Shown in pieces: positions 29,147 to 38,110 of a stretch of DNA of 64,000 nt (the first letter of the stretch is position 1; each line of letters starts with the position of its first letter). Below the pieces are notes generated by a model, which was not told where the DNA came from, made no database searches, and saw nothing but the letters and a program-made list of their open reading frames with translations. Position numbers and translations under genes: made by a program. The DNA comes from Allorhizobium paknamense (lineage in GTDB: Bacteria > Pseudomonadota > Alphaproteobacteria > Rhizobiales > Rhizobiaceae). The DNA lies in NCBI RefSeq assembly GCF_030815125.1, contig NZ_JAUSWH010000002.1, positions 434,001-498,000 of the forward strand, read 5' to 3'.

Positions 29147-29746
29147 ATGAAAAAGGTGCGGATCGTATTGTGGGTTCTGGCCATCGCGGCGGCGGGCGTG
29201 CTTGGCTATCTCACCCTCGAGATAGGACGCTCCAGCCAGCAGATCTCCGAGGCGCCTTTTGGCGTGCCGTTTCAACTGGTCGATCAGCACGGCCAGCCGA
29301 TTACCGAGCAGGCCCTGCGCGGCAAGCCCACGGCGCTGTTTTTCGGCTTTACCCATTGCCCTGAAGTCTGCCCCACCACGCTGTTCGAGCTGGATGGCTG
29401 GCTGGGCAAGGTCGATCCCGATGGCAAGAAGCTGAACGCCTATTTCGTGACTGTCGATCCCGAGCGCGACACGCCGGATATTCTCAACCAGTATGTCTCA
29501 AACGTTTCGAAGCGCATCACCGCCATTGGTGGTGCGCCCGACAAGGTCATGGACATGGTCAAGGGCTTCCGCGTCTATGCCAAGAAGGTACCGGTGGACG
29601 AGAAGAACCCCAATGGCGATTACACCATGGATCATACCGCCTCCGTCTTCCTGCTGGATGGCGAGGGCCGCTTCAAGGGCACCATTGCTTACGGCGAAAA
29701 TCCGGATGTGGCGGTGAAGAAGCTGGAAAATCTGGCCAAGGGTTGA
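29147..29746 (+). CDS. SCO1/SenC family copper chaperone
   Basis: A 199-residue membrane-anchored thioredoxin-fold protein that delivers copper to cytochrome oxidase or acts as a thiol reductase. An N-terminal anchor (about 4-22) is followed by the copper motif FTHCPEVCPTT (Cys71, Cys75) and the third ligand in YTMDHTASVF (His163). VDPERDTP is also characteristic. Full length. No oxidase genes are nearby. Confidence 0.94.
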   Translation: MKKVRIVLWVLAIAAAGVLGYLTLEIGRSSQQISEAPFGVPFQLVDQHGQPITEQALRGKPTALFFGFTHCPEVCPTTLFELDGWLGKVDPDGKKLNAYFVTVDPERDTPDILNQYVSNVSKRITAIGGAPDKVMDMVKGFRVYAKKVPVDEKNPNGDYTMDHTASVFLLDGEGRFKGTIAYGENPDVAVKKLENLAKG

Positions 29747-29823
29747 TACCGCCGCTGCTCTGTTGCATTGGCGTGTGAGCCGGTGTAGCGGAAACCTGTT
29801 TTTTCCGAAGGAATGATGCGTCC

Positions 29824-30696
29824 GTGAGCGAAATCCGTCTTTTTGTCACCACCACCGAAGTGGATGCCAACCACATCCTCGATCTGATGAGCTTTGCCTT
29901 CGGCGAAGAGGATCTGGCCATTGCCACGACGGAAATCGATGAAAAGCGGGATATCTGGCAGGCGTCCGTTTATTTAATGGCCGATCAGGAAGCTGAGGTC
30001 GAAGAGCGGATGACCGCGCTTCTGGCCGAAGAATACCCACATCTGCCGCTTGAGCGCGAAGTCATTCCCGATATCGACTGGATCGCCAAATCGCTGGAAG
30101 GGCTGACGCCGGTCAGGGCAGGGCGCTTCATGGTGCATGGCTCGCATGATCGTGACAAGGTTCGCCCGCATGACCTTGCTATCGAAATCGATGCCGGCCA
30201 AGCTTTCGGCACAGGCCATCACGGCACCACGGCCGGATGCCTGGAAATGATAGACAGCCTGCTCAAGGTGCGCAAGCCGCGCAACGCGCTGGATCTGGGC
30301 ACGGGTAGCGGTGTTCTGGCGATTGCCGTGCGCAAATTGGCGCCAGTGCCGGTGCTGGCCACCGATATCGATCCGATTGCCGTGCGCGTGGCGGAAGAAA
30401 ACGCCATCCGCAACGGCGTGCCGCACGGCATTGAGTTTCGCACCGCGCCGGGCTTTCACTCCACGGCCTTTCGGGAATTCGGGCCTTTCGAGCTGATCAT
30501 CGCCAATATTCTGGCGAGACCGCTGATGAAGATGGCGCCGCAACTGGTGCACAACCTTGCGCCGGGTGGCTCCGTCATCCTGTCCGGGATTCTCGCTTCG
30601 CAGCGCTGGAAGGTGATTGCCGCCTATAAGGGGGCGGGCGTTCGGCATGTGCGCACGCTCTGGCGCAATGGCTGGGTCACGATCCATCTTCAATGA
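29824..30696 (+). CDS. prmA: Ribosomal protein L11 methyltransferase
   Basis: A 290-residue SAM-dependent methyltransferase that trimethylates L11. The N-terminal substrate domain is followed by AFGTGHHGTTAGCLEMID, motif I LDLGTGSGVLAIAV, and the catalytic-type NILARPLMKMAP. The start is GTG at 29824; the protein then begins MSEIRLFVTTTE as in rhizobial homologues. It has 77 bases of upstream space after the SCO gene. Confidence 0.95.
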   Translation: MSEIRLFVTTTEVDANHILDLMSFAFGEEDLAIATTEIDEKRDIWQASVYLMADQEAEVEERMTALLAEEYPHLPLEREVIPDIDWIAKSLEGLTPVRAGRFMVHGSHDRDKVRPHDLAIEIDAGQAFGTGHHGTTAGCLEMIDSLLKVRKPRNALDLGTGSGVLAIAVRKLAPVPVLATDIDPIAVRVAEENAIRNGVPHGIEFRTAPGFHSTAFREFGPFELIIANILARPLMKMAPQLVHNLAPGGSVILSGILASQRWKVIAAYKGAGVRHVRTLWRNGWVTIHLQ

Positions 30697-30756
30697 GAGA
30701 TTATTGCTGCGACGCAGCAGTGCAGCGTCAGCATGGCTACTTATGCCGCAGCCATA

Positions 30757-30788
30757 AAAAGCAAAAGGCGGCACCGCCGTTGCCGCCT
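30757..30788 (-). terminator. Minus-strand terminator downstream of the 54-codon gene
   Basis: On the minus strand AGGCGGCA ACGGCGG TGCCGCCT then TTTGCTTTTT. The T-run exists only on this strand, so it does not serve prmA; it lies about 95 bases beyond the stop of the small gene at 30881-31045. Confidence 0.75.
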
Positions 30789-30880
30789 CTGCCTTGATCA
30801 GGTCGCCCTGATCACCCGCGAGCCGTGGGAGGTCGGCTCAAGCGGGCTCGAAAATGTCTCTGGGAAAATGTCCGGAAGGC

Positions 30881-31045
30881 TCAGAGAGCCATCATGACGC
30901 CGTTGTTGCGCACGGTGCCGGGGCGGGTGGACGAAGCCAGAATATCCCGGGACAGCGAGGAGGCGCCAGCAAGACCGATGCGGCCAATCTGACGGCCGAG
31001 CGACGGGGCGCGGGTCGGTTCAGTGGTGCGGATCTGGCTGGTCAT
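30881..31045 (-). CDS. Predicted small basic protein (54 residues)
   Basis: Minus strand, beginning MTSQIRTTEPTRAPSLGRQI and ending NNGVMMAL before TGA. It is basic (seven Arg, no Lys), Ser/Thr/Gly-rich and has no membrane segment. The support is its codon use (G/C at most third positions), its own strand-specific terminator at 30757-30788 and the absence of any other gene in the 666-base prmA-pepP gap. I do not recognise a family. Confidence 0.55.
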   Translation of the reverse strand: MTSQIRTTEPTRAPSLGRQIGRIGLAGASSLSRDILASSTRPGTVRNNGVMMAL

Positions 31046-31362
31046 TGTCTGTCTCACGGGTTCGATGTGTTTCGTTGCGGCGCTTCTAACCTTTCATGTC
31101 GTTTTTGGGCAGAGGGAAATGCGGTATGGGAGCTATGCGTCCAGTGCAGGGATTTATCCCGGTCCTTCACCAATCTGGACAAAAAAACGTCACAAAGCGC
31201 CCAGGCTTGGCTGTTTGATGGTAGCGAGCCGGGAGGAGCGTCCGCAAATACGCGCTGTCATTCGCGGGACAGGCTGGTATATCTGTGAGTGGGAAATGTC
31301 CTTCCGGGAAGCGATCTTGCCTTTCCCCGACATCCATCATGCCAATCAGCCAGAGCGGAATC

Positions 31363-33204
31363 ATGTTTCAATCCTTCGATGTCACCTCCACCCCGCAATT
31401 CGGCCGCGAGCGCGTTACAGCGCTTCGTAGCCGTTTCCAGCCCCTCGGCATTGACGGGTTTCTTCTGCCGCGTGCCGATGAATACCAGGGAGAATATGTC
31501 CCGGCGTCTGCTGAGCGCATTTCCTGGCTGACAGGCTTTACCGGCTCTGCCGGTGAGGTGCTGGTGACGGCCAGCGAGGCGGTGGTGTTCGTGGATGGCC
31601 GCTATGTCACGCAGGTGCGCCAGCAGGTGGATCTTTCGGTGTTCACCCCCGGCGATCTGATCGGTGAGCCGCCCGCGAAATGGATCGTTGCCCATCTGCC
31701 CAAGGGCTTTCGTCTGGGCATCGATCCGTGGATGCACACCAGCGCCCAAGTGAGCCGGTTGGAAAAGGCGCTGAAGGAGATCGATGGCAAGCTGGTGCTG
31801 GTGCCGGAAAATCCGCTGGATGCGGTATGGACCGACCGCCCCGCCGAGCCGCTGGGGCCGGTTTCGATCCAGCCCGTTTCCGCCGCCGGGATCGAGGCGA
31901 AGGAGAAGATCGCGACTATTGCCGAGGATCTGAAGGCGCGCGATCTGGCCGCCGTGTTGATCACTGACCCCTCTTCGGTGGCGTGGATTTTCAATATTCG
32001 CGGGCAGGACGTGCCGCACACGCCGCATCCGCTGTCGCGCGCCATTATCCATGCCGATGGCCGGGCCGATCTCTTTCTCGATGGCCGAAAGATTTCCGGC
32101 GAGGTGGCGGATTATCTCAAGACGATTGCGACTATCCGCGAGCCCGGTGCGTTTACCGGCATTCTTGGCGGGCTTGCCGCCGAGGGCCTGCGCATTCTGG
32201 TTGATCCCGATCTGGCGCCTGCGGCACTTTCGTTGTTGATTGTTGCCCGTGGCGGGCGGCTGGTCGATGGCAATGATCCCGCCAAGCTTGGTCGTGCGGT
32301 CAAGAACAAGGTGGAGCTTTCCGGCTCGGCAAGTGCGCATGTGCAGGACGGCGTTGCCGTGGTGGAATTCTTAAGCTGGCTTGATGCGCAGCCTGCGGGC
32401 AGCCTGACGGAAATTGCCGCGACCAAAGCACTGGAGGCGGCGCGAGAACGGGTGGGCACGCGCCTGCAAAACCCGCTCAAGGACATTTCCTTCGATACCA
32501 TTGCCGGTGCCGGTGAACATGCCGCCATCATGCATTACCGGGTCACCACCGAAAGCGACCGCGCCATCCATGATGGCGAAATGTTCCTGATCGATTCGGG
32601 CGCGCAATATGTGACCGGCACCACCGATATTACCCGCACGGTCGCCATCGGCACGGTGCCGGAGGAGCAGCGGCGCTTCTTCACCCTGGCGCTGAAGGGC
32701 ATGATCGCTATCAGCACCGCCCGCTTTCCCAAGGGGACGCGTGGCTGCGATCTCGATCCGCTGGCACGGATTGCGCTCTGGAAGGCAGGGGCGGATTTTG
32801 CCCACGGCACCGGCCACGGCGTCGGCTCCTATCTTTCGGTGCATGAAGGGCCGCAGCGGATTTCCCGCGTGTCCACGCAGGAATTGCTGCCGGGCATGAT
32901 CCTCTCCAACGAGCCGGGCTATTACCGCCCCGGCCATTTCGGCATCCGGATCGAAAATCTGATTTATGTCCGCGATCTTGAGCCCGTGGAGGGCGGCGAT
33001 CAGGACATGATGAGCTTCGAAACGCTGACCTTCGTGCCGATCGACCGCAAGCTGATCGCAGATGACCTGCTGACCCGCGAGGAACTGCGCTGGCTGGATG
33101 ATTATCATGCCCGCACCCGCGATCTGCTGATGCCGTTGATGGAGGATGATGCCGCCCGGCAATGGCTGATCGCCGCGACGGAACCGCTGGCGAAACTGGC
33201 CTGA
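31363..33204 (+). CDS. Aminopeptidase P family protein (Xaa-Pro peptidase)
   Basis: A 613-residue, three-domain aminopeptidase P of the long, eukaryotic-like type. Two creatinase N-domains precede the pita-bread M24 catalytic domain. Metal ligands are in LIDSGAQYVTGTTDITRTV (two Asp), HGTGHGVGSYLSVHEGP (His), SNEPGYY (Glu) and GIRIENLIYV (Glu). It cleaves X-Pro N-termini. The ATG at 31363 starts MFQSFDVTSTPQFG and has AGAGCGGA upstream; ATGs further upstream lack ribosome sites. Confidence 0.94.
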   Translation: MFQSFDVTSTPQFGRERVTALRSRFQPLGIDGFLLPRADEYQGEYVPASAERISWLTGFTGSAGEVLVTASEAVVFVDGRYVTQVRQQVDLSVFTPGDLIGEPPAKWIVAHLPKGFRLGIDPWMHTSAQVSRLEKALKEIDGKLVLVPENPLDAVWTDRPAEPLGPVSIQPVSAAGIEAKEKIATIAEDLKARDLAAVLITDPSSVAWIFNIRGQDVPHTPHPLSRAIIHADGRADLFLDGRKISGEVADYLKTIATIREPGAFTGILGGLAAEGLRILVDPDLAPAALSLLIVARGGRLVDGNDPAKLGRAVKNKVELSGSASAHVQDGVAVVEFLSWLDAQPAGSLTEIAATKALEAARERVGTRLQNPLKDISFDTIAGAGEHAAIMHYRVTTESDRAIHDGEMFLIDSGAQYVTGTTDITRTVAIGTVPEEQRRFFTLALKGMIAISTARFPKGTRGCDLDPLARIALWKAGADFAHGTGHGVGSYLSVHEGPQRISRVSTQELLPGMILSNEPGYYRPGHFGIRIENLIYVRDLEPVEGGDQDMMSFETLTFVPIDRKLIADDLLTREELRWLDDYHARTRDLLMPLMEDDAARQWLIAATEPLAKLA

Positions 33205-33223
33205 GAGCGGTGGGCCAAAATGG

Positions 33224-33529
33224 TTAAAAAGGCGCGTGGCGGATCACTATCGCCGCGCCCCAACCCATCAGCAGCATGGGAATGATGGAAAAGCGCAGGC
33301 CTGCGGCAAGGCCGATGAGCATCGCGATTTTCACATCCATGCCGCCCATGAAAAAGGCGGGCGCAACCAGTGTGGTCAGCACCGCTGCGGGCACGGCATT
33401 GAGTGCGGCTTCGGCCCGGGGTGGCAGGGAGCGGATGCGGCTGATCACCAGATACCCGCCCGCACGGGTAAGATAGGTGGCAATGGCCGCCGCCAGGATG
33501 ATCATCACCATATGTGGATCGAGCGTCAT
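33224..33529 (-). CDS. azlD: AzlD family branched-chain amino acid transport subunit
   Basis: 101 residues with four hydrophobic segments, beginning MTLDPHMVMIILAAAIATYL. RAGGYLVISRI and the ALNAVPAAVLTTLVAP text are typical of AzlD. AzlD is the small partner of AzlC in export of branched-chain amino acids and analogues. It starts within the azlC stop (ATGA overlap). Its frame stays open far upstream inside azlC, so the start must be set by the overlap. Confidence 0.9.
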   Translation of the reverse strand: MTLDPHMVMIILAAAIATYLTRAGGYLVISRIRSLPPRAEAALNAVPAAVLTTLVAPAFFMGGMDVKIAMLIGLAAGLRFSIIPMLLMGWGAAIVIRHAPF

Positions 33530-34239
33530 TCTGCGGCCTCCGGCACGGCTTGCGATTGATCTTCGCGCGGCTGGACCGGCAGCAATGCGGCGGTGGCAAT
33601 ACCCGCCAGCGCCCCCAGGCTGACATGCCAGGGCGCGCCCACCAGCTTCATAGCGATCACCGATGCCACAGCACTGACCGCCGCGACGGGAAGAAAATTG
33701 GCCCGGCGGCGAAAACCGAGAAGGCTTCCCATGAAATAGACCGGCAGCAGCACATCGAGGCCGAGAGATTTCGGATCCCCCATCATCGCGCTGAACAGCG
33801 CGCCCAGCGTGGTAAAGCCAACCCACGGAATATAGATGGCCAGCCCGAAGCCGAAATACCAGCCGAAGGAGACAGGCCCCGTTGCCTCGCTGCGCTTCAC
33901 CGTTTCGGCAAATTGCGGATCGGTGAGCAGGAAGAAGGAGAGGGCCTTCTGCACCCCGTTCATCCGCGAAAAATGCGGGCCGATGGCGGCGGAATAGAGG
34001 ATATGCCGGAAATTGACGGCAAAGACCGAGAGCACGATAAGCCATGCAGGCACGTTGTGGCCGAAAAGCTCAATGCCTACCAACTGGCTGGCGCCGGCAA
34101 AAATCGTGGCGCTGGTCAGCGTCGCTTCCGCGACCGTCTGGCCATTGGCGGCTGCCACCGCGCCGAACAGGGCAGCAAAGGGCAGGGTGGACAGGCTGAT
34201 CGCCACGCTCTGCCGCGCCCCTTGAAGAAATTGCGTCAT
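33526..34239 (-). CDS. azlC: AzlC family ABC-independent permease
   Basis: 237 residues and about six to eight hydrophobic segments. AISLSTLPFAALFGAVA near the N-terminus and ATIFAGASQLVGIELFG match AzlC (also YgaZ). With AzlD it forms an exporter of branched-chain amino acids. No regulator (AzlB/Lrp) is next to it. A large repeat-filled gap of 459 bases lies upstream. Confidence 0.92.
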   Translation of the reverse strand: MTQFLQGARQSVAISLSTLPFAALFGAVAAANGQTVAEATLTSATIFAGASQLVGIELFGHNVPAWLIVLSVFAVNFRHILYSAAIGPHFSRMNGVQKALSFFLLTDPQFAETVKRSEATGPVSFGWYFGFGLAIYIPWVGFTTLGALFSAMMGDPKSLGLDVLLPVYFMGSLLGFRRRANFLPVAAVSAVASVIAMKLVGAPWHVSLGALAGIATAALLPVQPREDQSQAVPEAAE

Positions 34240-34389
34240 AGGAAAAGTCCGCCTTTGCCTTATGAGGTACGTCAGTTCATTCGCATAAACAAACCAATTT
34301 CGCTGATGAAGCGTTCAGTTGCGTTTATGCAAGCCTGACCTGTGCCATGGCAGAGGGGTGCGGTCTTGATGAAAATGCGCGTTGGTCTA

Positions 34390-34533
34390 GGGTGTGTGGA
34401 CATTCGCCCTTGAGCGGGCTGCAAACGGCAATTTCCTGCGCTTACCTAGGCTCATGTACTCAAGTACGACTTAAGCTCCGGTTCTCGAAAATCACCGTTT
34501 TCGCCACGCCCGAAGCCGAATGTCCACACACCC
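34390..34533. mobile_element. MITE-like element with 17-bp terminal inverted repeats, flanked by TA
   Basis: The ends are GGGTGTGTGGACATTCG (34390-34406) and its exact complement CGAATGTCCACACACCC (34517-34533). Both are flanked by TA (34388-34389, 34534-34535). The interior is non-coding and imperfectly palindromic down to a central GTACT CA AGTAC. If the element and one TA are removed, the flanks join to TCTACAGCGCCGTGCG, which restores the arm of a RIME-like module. A Tc1/IS630-type or IS5-type transposase could mobilise it; none is in the window. Confidence 0.75.
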
Positions 34534-34535
34534 TA

Positions 34536-34629
34536 CAGCGCCGTGCGTTTTATCAAACGTATAAAGGACGCTGTACGTCTTTAGAGCATAATCCGACCGG
34601 AGTGAAACGAGGATCGACAAGATTATGCT
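34536..34629. repeat. RIME-like mosaic palindrome, copy 3, split by the MITE
   Basis: CAGCG CC GTGCGTTTTATCAAACG ... CGCTGTA (34569-34575) is the first module as at 18711-18756; its outermost bases are on the far side of the MITE. A second hairpin with arms AGCATAATC (34585-34593) and GATTATGCT (34621-34629) follows. Confidence 0.75.
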
Positions 34630-34643
34630 TCAAAAATAAAATG

Positions 34644-34682
34644 TTAGAGCGCCGATCTGATTCAATCAGATCGGCGCTCTAA
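34644..34682. repeat. Perfect 19-bp palindrome near the panB end
   Basis: Arms of 19 bases (34644-34662, 34664-34682) around a single C, with core GCGCCGATCTGATT. It lies 16 bases from the panB stop. On the minus strand it could fold behind panB mRNA, although the T-run is short. Confidence 0.8.
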
Positions 34683-34698
34683 ATCTGATGCACAATGA

Positions 34699-35523
34699 TC
34701 AGGTCTTTCGCGGCTGAAACGTATGTTCTGGACCGGGAAAGCTGCGCTCGCGCACCTCGCGGGCATAATCTTCTGCGGCTTGCGAAATCGTGCCCGCCAG
34801 TTCGGCATAATGTTTTACGAAGCGGGGTTTGAACTGATTGAACAGGCCCAGCATGTCGTCAGACACCAGGATCTGACCATCGCAAGCGGGCGAGGCGCCG
34901 ATGCCGATGGTGGGGCAGGCGAGTTCGCCGGATATGGCGCGGGCCAGCGGCTCCACCGTTCCTTCGATGACGAGGGCGAAAGCCCCGGCATCGCCAATGG
35001 CCTTGGCGTCATGGCGGATTTTCGTGGCTTCCGCCTCGCTATGGCCCTTGGAGCGATAGCCGCCGGAGGTGTTGACCTGTTGCGGCATCAGGCCGACATG
35101 GCCCAGCACCGGCACGCCGCGTTCGGTGAGAAAAGCCACCGTCTCCGCCATTTCCGTGCCGCCTTCCAGCTTGATGCCATCGCAGCCGGTTTCCTTCATG
35201 ATGCGGGCGGCATTGCGAAAAGCCTGTTCCTTCGATTCCTGATAGGAGCCGAAGGGCATGTCCATAATGACGCAAGCCTGGCTTACGCCGCGTAAGACAG
35301 CTTGCCCATGGGCAATCATCATCTCCATGGTGACGCTGACGGTGCTGTCCAGCCCGTAAAGCACCATGCCGAGGCTGTCGCCCACCAGCAGAAGATCGCA
35401 ATGCGGATCCAGCAGCCGAGCAATCGGCGTGGTGTAGGCGGTCAGCGAGACGATCGGACGCTTACCCTTGAGGGCGGTGATGTCGGCGGGCGTGAAGCGC
35501 TTCTGGCGGGGCGGCGTGCTCAT
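34699..35523 (-). CDS. panB: 3-methyl-2-oxobutanoate hydroxymethyltransferase
   Basis: A 274-residue TIM-barrel enzyme that makes ketopantoate from ketoisovalerate and methylene-THF, the first pantothenate step. Seen: [20 protein letters not shown], the metal-binding [25 protein letters not shown] and [10 protein letters not shown]. Full family length. It overlaps panC by four bases in the same operon. Confidence 0.97.
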   Translation of the reverse strand: MSTPPRQKRFTPADITALKGKRPIVSLTAYTTPIARLLDPHCDLLLVGDSLGMVLYGLDSTVSVTMEMMIAHGQAVLRGVSQACVIMDMPFGSYQESKEQAFRNAARIMKETGCDGIKLEGGTEMAETVAFLTERGVPVLGHVGLMPQQVNTSGGYRSKGHSEAEATKIRHDAKAIGDAGAFALVIEGTVEPLARAISGELACPTIGIGASPACDGQILVSDDMLGLFNQFKPRFVKHYAELAGTISQAAEDYAREVRERSFPGPEHTFQPRKT

Positions 35524-36389
35524 GCGGCGGCATCCTTGTTTGCGTGCAGGCGGATCACCCGGTTATCCAGAAGTTTGGTCGTGCCCAACCTAACGTAAAG
35601 CAGCAGCAGAAAGCTGCCGTCCAGCAGGTCGAGTGGCATCAGCGTGTCGGGGTGGCGCACGGCCACCACGTCGGGCTCGGCCAGCGGTTCGCGGCGAATG
35701 AAATCCCGGATCGCCTCTTCCATCGCCCCGGCATCGGTCAACCCTTGAGAAAATAGCCTTGCTGCCTCCTCCAGCGCCTTCGGCACGATCACGGCTGCCT
35801 GCCGCTCATTTGCAGAGAGATAGACATTGCGGGACGAGCAGGCGAGACCATCCGCCTCGCGCACCGTCGGCACGGCCACGACGTGCACCGGCTGGGCAAG
35901 ATCCTCCACCATGCGGCGGATAATGGCGACCTGCTGATAATCCTTCTCACCGAAATAGGCCGCATCCGGCTGCACGATGTTGAACAGCTTGGTGACGACG
36001 GTCGCCACACCGGCAAAATGGCCGGGCCTTGCCTCGCCCTCAAGCTGGTTGCCGAGCAAGGGCACATCCACCACCGTTTCCATCGGGCGCGGATACATGT
36101 CGGCAACATCTGGCGCAAAGAGAAAATCAACGCCAGCGGCGGTGAGCAGGGCGCTGTCGCGGGCCAGATCGCGCGGGTAGCGGTCGAGATCCTCGTTCTT
36201 GCCGAATTGCAGCGGATTGACGAAGATCGAGACGACGCTCACATCGTTCTCTGCCCGGGCCTTGCGCACCAGCGTCAGATGCCCTTCGTGCAGATAGCCC
36301 ATGGTCGGCACGAAACCGATATGTCTGCCTTCCCGCCGATGCGGAGCAAGCGCCTCGCGCAATGCGGCGATGGTGGTGATGGTCTGCAT
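35520..36389 (-). CDS. panC: Pantothenate synthetase
   Basis: A 289-residue enzyme that joins pantoate and beta-alanine using ATP. The nucleotidyltransferase motif is [16 protein letters not shown]; later [27 protein letters not shown] and SSRNVYLS are all conserved. The ATG at 36389, with GGGAGGAAG upstream, gives the usual [14 protein letters not shown] start. It precedes panB with a four-base overlap. Confidence 0.97.
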   Translation of the reverse strand: MQTITTIAALREALAPHRREGRHIGFVPTMGYLHEGHLTLVRKARAENDVSVVSIFVNPLQFGKNEDLDRYPRDLARDSALLTAAGVDFLFAPDVADMYPRPMETVVDVPLLGNQLEGEARPGHFAGVATVVTKLFNIVQPDAAYFGEKDYQQVAIIRRMVEDLAQPVHVVAVPTVREADGLACSSRNVYLSANERQAAVIVPKALEEAARLFSQGLTDAGAMEEAIRDFIRREPLAEPDVVAVRHPDTLMPLDLLDGSFLLLLYVRLGTTKLLDNRVIRLHANKDAAA

Positions 36390-36476
36390 GTCGCGGCTTC
36401 CTCCCCGAAACTCGCCGTCGTGATAATCGGGCGGGGCCGGGAAATCAATCAGGCACTTGCCCGGGAGAAAGTGCAT

Positions 36477-37103
36477 CTATTCAAGCAGGCTTCTGCTGGT
36501 GATGAGATCGACACCGGCGTCGCGCATTTCGGCCAGCGCTGCATCCACCGTCAGCGGATCGATGCCCCGGCAGCCATCCATGATCAGCCGAACCTTCACG
36601 CCCGGCAGCATGTCCAGCGCGTCGAGGGCCGAGAATTTTACGCAGTAATCGGTAGCAAGGCCCATGATGTCCAGCAGCGTCACACCCTTTTCCGTCAGTT
36701 GGGCGGCAAGACCTGTCAGTGCGGACTTATCATTGTCGCGAAAGGCGGAGTAGCTGTCCACGGCGGGATTGGTGCCCTTCTGCTGGATGATCCCGATCCG
36801 CTCCACATCAAGATCGGGATGAAAGGCGGCATCCGCCGTGCCCTGCACGCAATGGTCCGGCCACATCATTTGCGGCTTGCCGGAAAGCTCGCCCATCTCG
36901 AAGGGATGGCGGCCGGGATGCTGCGAGGCGAAACTGCCGTGATTGTGGGGATGCCAATCCTGCGAGGCGGCGATCAGATCATAGCCGCCATGCGCCATCA
37001 ACGCATTGGCCACCGGCACCACGGCATCGCCCTCCGGAACCGGAAGATTGCCGCCGGGGCAGAAACCGTTCTGGATATCGATCAGCAGCAGGGCGCGGGT
37101 CAT
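36477..37103 (-). CDS. pncA: Nicotinamidase
   Basis: A 208-residue isochorismatase-fold amidase that turns nicotinamide into nicotinate for NAD salvage. The catalytic triad is visible: Asp9 (LLLIDIQNGF), Lys109 (QQKGTNPAVDSYSAF) and Cys154 (GLATDYCVKFSALDA). Metal ligands are in SQDWHPHNHGSFAS. The ATG at 37103 has GGAAG upstream. It is 87 bases before panC on the same strand and may be co-transcribed with the pan genes. Confidence 0.95.
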   Translation of the reverse strand: MTRALLLIDIQNGFCPGGNLPVPEGDAVVPVANALMAHGGYDLIAASQDWHPHNHGSFASQHPGRHPFEMGELSGKPQMMWPDHCVQGTADAAFHPDLDVERIGIIQQKGTNPAVDSYSAFRDNDKSALTGLAAQLTEKGVTLLDIMGLATDYCVKFSALDALDMLPGVKVRLIMDGCRGIDPLTVDAALAEMRDAGVDLITSRSLLE

Positions 37104-37324
37104 GGTCTTCCTTTTCCGCCGGAATTCGGCCTTGGCAAGTCGGATGCGTCGTTTGCAAAGTGGCAAAGCGGCCGGGTGAGTTCAAGAGGGCGGGGAGTTC
37201 AAGGGGCTGGCATGGATCTTGCTGCTTCGTTCACGCGTCTGTCTTTTTCTCAAAACAATCGGCACCTGCGGTTTTAAACGGCAGGATGTGCCGCAATTGC
37301 AATCCAAAGACGCAAGGAGAGATG

Positions 37325-37930
37325 ATGGATATTCAAACGCTTCTGACCTTCGCTCTGGCTTTCTTCGTTTTTGCCGCAAGTCCCGGCCCCGATAACCTGA
37401 CCATCCTTTCCAAAACCGTGTCCAATGGGCCGGCGCATGGTATCGCTTATGGGGTAGGGGTTGTTACCAGCATCGTGCTGTTTGTCATCATGGCGGCCAT
37501 CGGCTTCAACGCGCTCTCGCAATACATGAATGAAAACCTGCGCGTCATTCAGTATGCCGGTGCATGCTACCTGATCTATACCGGCGTGATGATGTGGCGG
37601 GCGAATCCCGTCTTGCAGCCTCGGTCCCTGCGCGGCGGGCTGCCGCGCCTGTTTTTTACCGGCTTCGTGCTGAATGTTTCCAATCCGAAAATGCCGGTGT
37701 TCTATCTTGCCCTTCTGCCGGGCGTTCTTGGCCTTCGCCCGCTGGGCCTTGTCGATACGCTGGAGCTTCTGGCCGTGATCGGGCTGGTTGAAACCGTGGT
37801 CATCGGGGGGCATGTGCTTCTGGCTTGCAAAGCCAAGGCCGCACTCGGCACGCCGCGCAACATAAGGCGGCTCAATCGCGGGGCCGGAACGCTGATGGTC
37901 GGTGCGGGTGTCCTGGTTGCCAGCCGATGA
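37325..37930 (+). CDS. LysE family amino acid exporter
   Basis: A 201-residue LysE/RhtB-type exporter with six hydrophobic segments. The N-terminal signature FAASPGPDNLTILSKTVSNG and NPKMPVFYLALLPG in the middle are typical. Substrate unknown. Two adjacent ATGs compete; the second (37325) stands five bases after AAGGAG and is preferred. An inverted repeat and gcd follow downstream. Confidence 0.88.
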   Translation: MDIQTLLTFALAFFVFAASPGPDNLTILSKTVSNGPAHGIAYGVGVVTSIVLFVIMAAIGFNALSQYMNENLRVIQYAGACYLIYTGVMMWRANPVLQPRSLRGGLPRLFFTGFVLNVSNPKMPVFYLALLPGVLGLRPLGLVDTLELLAVIGLVETVVIGGHVLLACKAKAALGTPRNIRRLNRGAGTLMVGAGVLVASR

Positions 37931-37951
37931 TCACCTCCCGAAAATAATAGA

Positions 37952-37969
37952 TTTTGTTATGGAACAAAA
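37952..37969. promoter_or_regulatory. Palindromic operator-like site upstream of gcd
   Basis: TTTTGTT ATGG AACAAAA: perfect 7-base arms in an AT-rich patch, 142 bases before the gcd start. Size and symmetry fit a dimeric helix-turn-helix regulator. The regulator is not identifiable. Confidence 0.45.
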
Positions 37970-38110
37970 CGACGTGCAGCCCGTTTGCAGATTACGCGCG
38001 TCGTTACCATCGTCGTTTACGGATGAAGATCATTGGTGATCGGAAGCCGCAGGGGAGAAGGTCGGTTTTCGGCGTGTGTCCCTGTTCTTCCCAACACAGT
38101 GGATTTCGGA

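Noticed and set aside
30854..31430. Plus-strand open frames across the prmA-pepP gap
   Set aside because: They cross the opposite-strand small gene and its leader, have poor codon use and no ribosome site.
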